From NCBI RefSeq assembly GCF_003992625.1, contig NZ_RZMW01000032.1, forward strand, positions 1-64,000: a stretch of 64,000 nucleotides of DNA, given 5' to 3'. Below, in pieces: positions 61,056 to 64,000 of this stretch (position 1 is its first letter; every line of letters starts with the position of its first letter). The notes beneath the pieces were generated by a model. That model ran no database searches. It was not told the origin of the DNA and saw only the letters and a list, made by a program, of their open reading frames with translations. Both the position numbers and the translations under genes were made by a program. The DNA comes from Pelagibacterium lentulum (GTDB taxonomy: Bacteria > Pseudomonadota > Alphaproteobacteria > Rhizobiales > Devosiaceae).

Positions 61056-61667
61056 TCAGACAACCACAACCTTCGCGCCCAACGGAACGCGCCGATAAAG
61101 GTCGATAACGTCCTCATTTGTCATGCGAATACAACCCGATGAAACCGAGCGCCCAATGGTCCACGGCTCGTTGGTGCCATGGATGCGGTAGAGGGTTGAG
61201 CCAAGATAGAGTGCCCTTGCGCCCATAGGGTTGTTCGGCCCCCCTTCCATGAATCGTGGCAACCCTGGTTGGCGTGCGTGCATCTCGGCGGGTGGCGTCC
61301 AGCTTGGCCATTCCCGCTTCGCCGTGACCCTGTGCGTGCCGGTCCACTCAAAGCCATACCGCGCGACGCCGATCCCGTAGCGCATCGCCCTGCCGCCATT
61401 GAGCACGAGATAAAGATAATGCTGGCGCGTATCGACCACCGCCGTTCCCGGCGCGTGATGCGTCCGGTAATTGACCACCTGGCGCAGAAATTTCGGATGC
61501 CCCACATACTGGCTCTGATACTGCAACTGGTGCGCAGGCCGCCCTTGCGTCAGTTCCACGCCCGGCGGCGGGCCGAACATGGCATCCATGAACCCCCGGT
61601 TTGAATTTGCAGCCGCTGGCATGGCGAGCGTGCAGAGTGCCACAAGCGCAAGTGCAATTCGCATCAT
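61056..61667 (-). CDS. L,D-transpeptidase (YkuD domain)
   Basis: A 203-residue exported protein with a signal peptide (RIALALVALCTLAMPAAA). The YkuD domain at about residues 70-203 has the catalytic block HGTNEPWTIGRSVSSGCIRM, where His, Ser, Gly and Cys form the active site. Such enzymes cross-link peptidoglycan (3-3 links) or anchor proteins to it. The start at 61667 is chosen because the signal peptide begins there; upstream in-frame starts precede it. It is divergent from tag. Confidence 0.92.
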   Translation of the reverse strand: MMRIALALVALCTLAMPAAANSNRGFMDAMFGPPPGVELTQGRPAHQLQYQSQYVGHPKFLRQVVNYRTHHAPGTAVVDTRQHYLYLVLNGGRAMRYGIGVARYGFEWTGTHRVTAKREWPSWTPPAEMHARQPGLPRFMEGGPNNPMGARALYLGSTLYRIHGTNEPWTIGRSVSSGCIRMTNEDVIDLYRRVPLGAKVVVV

Positions 61668-61806
61668 CGTGCATCCCCTTTTCGGGTCGTCTCGAAACAA
61701 TTGTTTCGATATGTGCAGCACGGCTCGCAAATTTTGAGTCAAATGGGATGGTTAAACTTGTGCTCAGGACTATGGTTGCCCAAACACTAAATGCTTCGAG
61801 GGAATC

Positions 61807-62421
61807 ATGAGCCAAACCGCCGAACCCATCCGCTGCAACTGGGCGAGCGCCGATCCGCTCTACCAGTCCTATCACGATGATGAATGGGGCTACCCGGTTT
61901 CAAACGACACGCGCCTGTTTGAAAAGCTCTGCCTTGAGGGCTTCCAGTCGGGCCTGTCCTGGCTCACCATCCTGAAAAAGCGCGAGAATTTCCGCGCGGC
62001 CTTTGCCGGTTTCGACATTGCGAAGGTCGCTGCCTTTGACGAGGCCGATATCGAGCGTCTGCTTGGCGATGCGGGTATCGTGCGTCACCGCGGCAAGATC
62101 GTTTCCACCATCAACAATGCCAACCGCACGCTTGAGATCATCGCCGAGTTCGGCTCGCTCGCCGCCTATATCTGGCGGTTCGAGCCCACGCCGGATCAGC
62201 GCCCCGATGATTACTCATGGGAGACGTTGCGCAAGATTGCGATTGTTCCGGCGTCGGTCACGCTGTCGAAAGACCTCAAAAAGCGCGGCTTTTCCTTTGT
62301 CGGTCCCACAACCTGTTATGCGTTCATGCAGGCCATGGGCATGGTCAATGATCACATCGAGACCTGTCACTGCCGGGCAAGGGCCGAAGCCGAGCGCGCT
62401 AAATTCGCACGCCCGGCCTGA
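61807..62421 (+). CDS. tag: DNA-3-methyladenine glycosylase I
   Basis: A 204-residue base-excision repair enzyme. The family blocks are CNWASADPLYQSYHDDEWGY at the start (zinc-binding Cys and His), FEKLCLEGFQSGLSWLTIL, and GPTTCYAFMQAMGMVNDH followed by HIETCHCR (zinc ligands). It removes 3-methyladenine from DNA. The start has GAGGGA close upstream. It ends 3 bases before the convergent small protein gene. Confidence 0.95.
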   Translation: MSQTAEPIRCNWASADPLYQSYHDDEWGYPVSNDTRLFEKLCLEGFQSGLSWLTILKKRENFRAAFAGFDIAKVAAFDEADIERLLGDAGIVRHRGKIVSTINNANRTLEIIAEFGSLAAYIWRFEPTPDQRPDDYSWETLRKIAIVPASVTLSKDLKKRGFSFVGPTTCYAFMQAMGMVNDHIETCHCRARAEAERAKFARPA

Positions 62422-62424
62422 CCG

Positions 62425-62658
62425 TCATCTGTACGTCCAGTGTGCCGAACTCGGCGGGTCGGCAATCGGCGGCAGCCCGATGTCGTGTCGCAGCCACTGT
62501 GGCAAGTCGGTACTCGATACAACCGTTGTACGCCGCTTTGAGCGCACCAGCGCCACAATGGCACTTTTGAACACCTGCCACCGGCCATGCTCGGCCACCA
62601 GCGTATCGACGCAGACCCGCAGAATTGCGGAATCGGAATGGATTTGACGTGTTGTCAT
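62425..62658 (-). CDS. Small basic protein, DUF1127-like
   Basis: A 77-residue basic protein. The block TDLPQWLRHDIGLPP resembles the core of DUF1127 proteins (LSxxxLxDIGLxR), small arginine-rich proteins linked to RNA metabolism and phosphate or stress adaptation in alphaproteobacteria. Its C-terminal ending is atypical. The ATG at 62658 follows GGAAG. The similarity is weak but the ribosome binding site and the short space to tag support a real gene. Confidence 0.55.
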   Translation of the reverse strand: MTTRQIHSDSAILRVCVDTLVAEHGRWQVFKSAIVALVRSKRRTTVVSSTDLPQWLRHDIGLPPIADPPSSAHWTYR

Positions 62659-62814
62659 AGCTTTGCTTCCAGCCGCCAAAAGGCGCACTGGCTCCATTTT
62701 AATGAGAGGGGGGAGTCCGGGCATTAAACGCGCACAAGGACGCGCAAAGGCTCGAACCGGTTTTATGGAAGTGTGGTGAAATGCCGGGCTAAAGCGACCC
62801 GGTTTTGGCGCAAC

Positions 62815-62922
62815 TTATGAGCGTTCGCGTATGGACCGATTGAGGCCGAAACGGCGTCGATGCATAAAATGCACGCCGGTGCCTTGCACACCACGGGGTA
62901 GCGCGTGAACGATTGCTGTCAT
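62815..62922 (-). CDS. Possible 35-residue arginine-rich small protein
   Basis: A 36-codon frame beginning MTAIVHALPRGVQG and ending HRRRFGLNRSIRERS. It has an excellent ribosome binding site, AGGGAGG (62930-62936), 7 bases before the ATG, in a region with no other gene. I do not recognise it. The basic composition is like that of DUF1127-type small proteins, whose genes it stands near. Confidence 0.45.
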   Translation of the reverse strand: MTAIVHALPRGVQGTGVHFMHRRRFGLNRSIRERS

Positions 62923-63139
62923 GGATACGCCTCCCTGAATCGAACTGGTGCTAAGGACAATCGGTTTTTAAATCACGCATCCGTGACCGCCAAGGGGTAA
63001 TGTGGCAGCTTGTCGCACTTTGCGTTTGGTGTTGCCCGAAAACAACACACGCCCTTCGCCTTGTCTCATAAGGGCTTATGGGCTAGGAACAGCCGCGTTA
63101 TTCGCACACGCCTTTCGGGGCAAAAGGAAATCGTCGCCA

Positions 63140-64000
63140 ATGGCAAAAAATTCTGCGCTCATCACGCCGCGCCTGCCGCGCGGCTTTGTCGATTCCGAAC
63201 CGGCTGAACTGGCTGCCATCGAAGAGATGGTCGCCAAAATCCGCCATGTTTACGAGCGCTATGGCTTCGATCATCTCCAGACCCCGTTCATGGAATATAC
63301 CGAAACCCTCGGCAAATTCCTGCCCGATACCGACCGCCCCAATGCGGGTGTGTTTTCGGTGCAGGACGATGACGAGCAATGGATGAGCCTGCGCTACGAT
63401 CTGACCGCGCCGCTCGCCCGCTATTTCGCCCAGAATTATCAGGATTTGCCAAAACCCTTCCGCTCCTATCGGCAGGGCTGGGTGTTCCGTAACGAAAAGC
63501 CGGGGCCGGGCCGTTTCCGCCAGTTCATGCAGTTCGATGCTGATACCGTCGGTGCGGCAGGCCCCGAGGCTGATGCCGAAATCTGCATGATGATGGCCGA
63601 TACGATGGATGCGCTCGGCCTGCAGGGCAAATACGTCGTCCGGGTCAACAACCGCAAGGTGCTCGATGGGGTGATGCAGGCCATCGGCGTCACCGATGAA
63701 GCCCAAAAACTAACGGTCCTCCGCGCCATCGACAAGCTCGACAAGTTCGGGCCGGAAGGTGTGCGCCTTTTGCTCGGCGAAGGCCGCAAGGATGAAAGCG
63801 GGGACTTTACCGAGGGTGCCAAACTTAATTCCGATCAGTCCGAAGCCATCATTGAAATGATGGAAGCGGCGCGTATCGATGATCTTGTCGATCTGGAAAG
63901 CGATGCTGGCCCGGATGGTTTCATTGATGCCGAGTTCAAGTCCCCGGCGCTGTCCCGCTTCAAGATTACGACTGCTTTTGCGCAGGGCTTTGCCGAACTT
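63140..64000 (+). CDS. hisS: Histidyl-tRNA synthetase, N-terminal part (3' end outside window)
   Basis: The first 287 residues of a class II synthetase that charges tRNA-His; the frame is open to the window end. Motif 1 lies around [20 protein letters not shown]. Motif 2 is [20 protein letters not shown], where typical bacterial HisRS have FRYERPQxGRxRQFHQ. The deviating block [19 protein letters not shown] is of the alphaproteobacterial type. This HisRS group goes with tRNA-His that carries A73 and lacks G-1, and exactly such a tRNA lies 3.9 kb upstream. The ATG follows AAAGGAAA. Confidence 0.93.
   Translation, partial: MAKNSALITPRLPRGFVDSEPAELAAIEEMVAKIRHVYERYGFDHLQTPFMEYTETLGKFLPDTDRPNAGVFSVQDDDEQWMSLRYDLTAPLARYFAQNYQDLPKPFRSYRQGWVFRNEKPGPGRFRQFMQFDADTVGAAGPEADAEICMMMADTMDALGLQGKYVVRVNNRKVLDGVMQAIGVTDEAQKLTVLRAIDKLDKFGPEGVRLLLGEGRKDESGDFTEGAKLNSDQSEAIIEMMEAARIDDLVDLESDAGPDGFIDAEFKSPALSRFKITTAFAQGFAEL

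Noticed and set aside
1-64000. CRISPR array, insertion sequence, integron or replication origin
   Set aside because: No regularly spaced repeats, transposase, integrase or DnaA-box cluster was seen.

Overview
The window looks like ordinary chromosome from an alphaproteobacterium of the order Hyphomicrobiales, most likely the Devosiaceae (Devosia/Pelagibacterium group). This placement is inferred from gene content; no database was searched. The supporting signs are a class I lysyl-tRNA synthetase, a tRNA-His with A73 and no extra 5' G, an alphaproteobacterial-type HisRS, an Agl alpha-glucoside transport system, a PodJ-like polarity protein and Rhizobiales-type palindromic repeats. Genes are tightly packed and of high GC. 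I see no insertion sequence, prophage, integron or CRISPR array.

Layout. 1-9.2 kb: the end of a chemotaxis receptor, a TspO-like protein, a MATE exporter, an AAC(6')-like acetyltransferase, DUF952-pyrD, an S24/LexA-like regulator, lysK, a TerB-like protein and a glutathione transferase. 9.3-19.3 kb: a flavin monooxygenase with an SDR, dodecin, the ligase-associated helicase with its PdeM phosphoesterase, and a 1134-residue PodJ-like protein. 19.5-28.6 kb: glycerol kinase, several regulators (MerR, an orphan NarL-type response regulator, TetR), cysQ next to an SLC13 permease, an aminoglycoside-kinase-like protein that has lost its catalytic residues, and an AEC permease. 28.6-33.7 kb: a LacI regulator divergent from alpha-glucosidase 1, then an M20 hydrolase with an AbrB-type membrane protein. 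33.8-37.0 kb: an operon of a circularly permuted ATP-grasp protein, an alpha-E protein and a transglutaminase-like protein without its cysteine. 37.1-42.4 kb: housekeeping genes, including an RsmJ-like methyltransferase, an aminotransferase, a fructose-6-phosphate aldolase-like transaldolase and Mrp.

42.4-52.3 kb is a glucoside-use island: a GH1 beta-glucosidase, aglEFG, aglR (LacI, reverse strand), alpha-glucosidase 2 and aglK. Perfect or near-perfect CCAAAACGTTTTGG palindromes lie before aglE and aglA2. A core match lies before the hydroxyacid dehydrogenase at 37.0 kb and a one-mismatch match lies before alpha-glucosidase 1, which suggests one AglR regulon spread over about 20 kb. 52.3-56.2 kb is a ferric-iron ABC operon with a TGA-N9-TCA (RirA-type) box. 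The rest holds a large histidine-kinase-like protein whose phosphoacceptor His is Gln, tRNA-His, a TadG-like protein, an L,D-transpeptidase, DNA glycosylase I, two small basic proteins and the start of hisS.

The best leads are the loci in which a recognisable enzyme has lost its catalytic residues: the transglutaminase-like protein (Cys to Ala), the APH(6)-like protein (three residues) and the kinase-like protein (His to Gln). The operator set, the 70-residue histone-H1-like tail on AglK and the FbpB-like permease without a normal start codon also merit a look.
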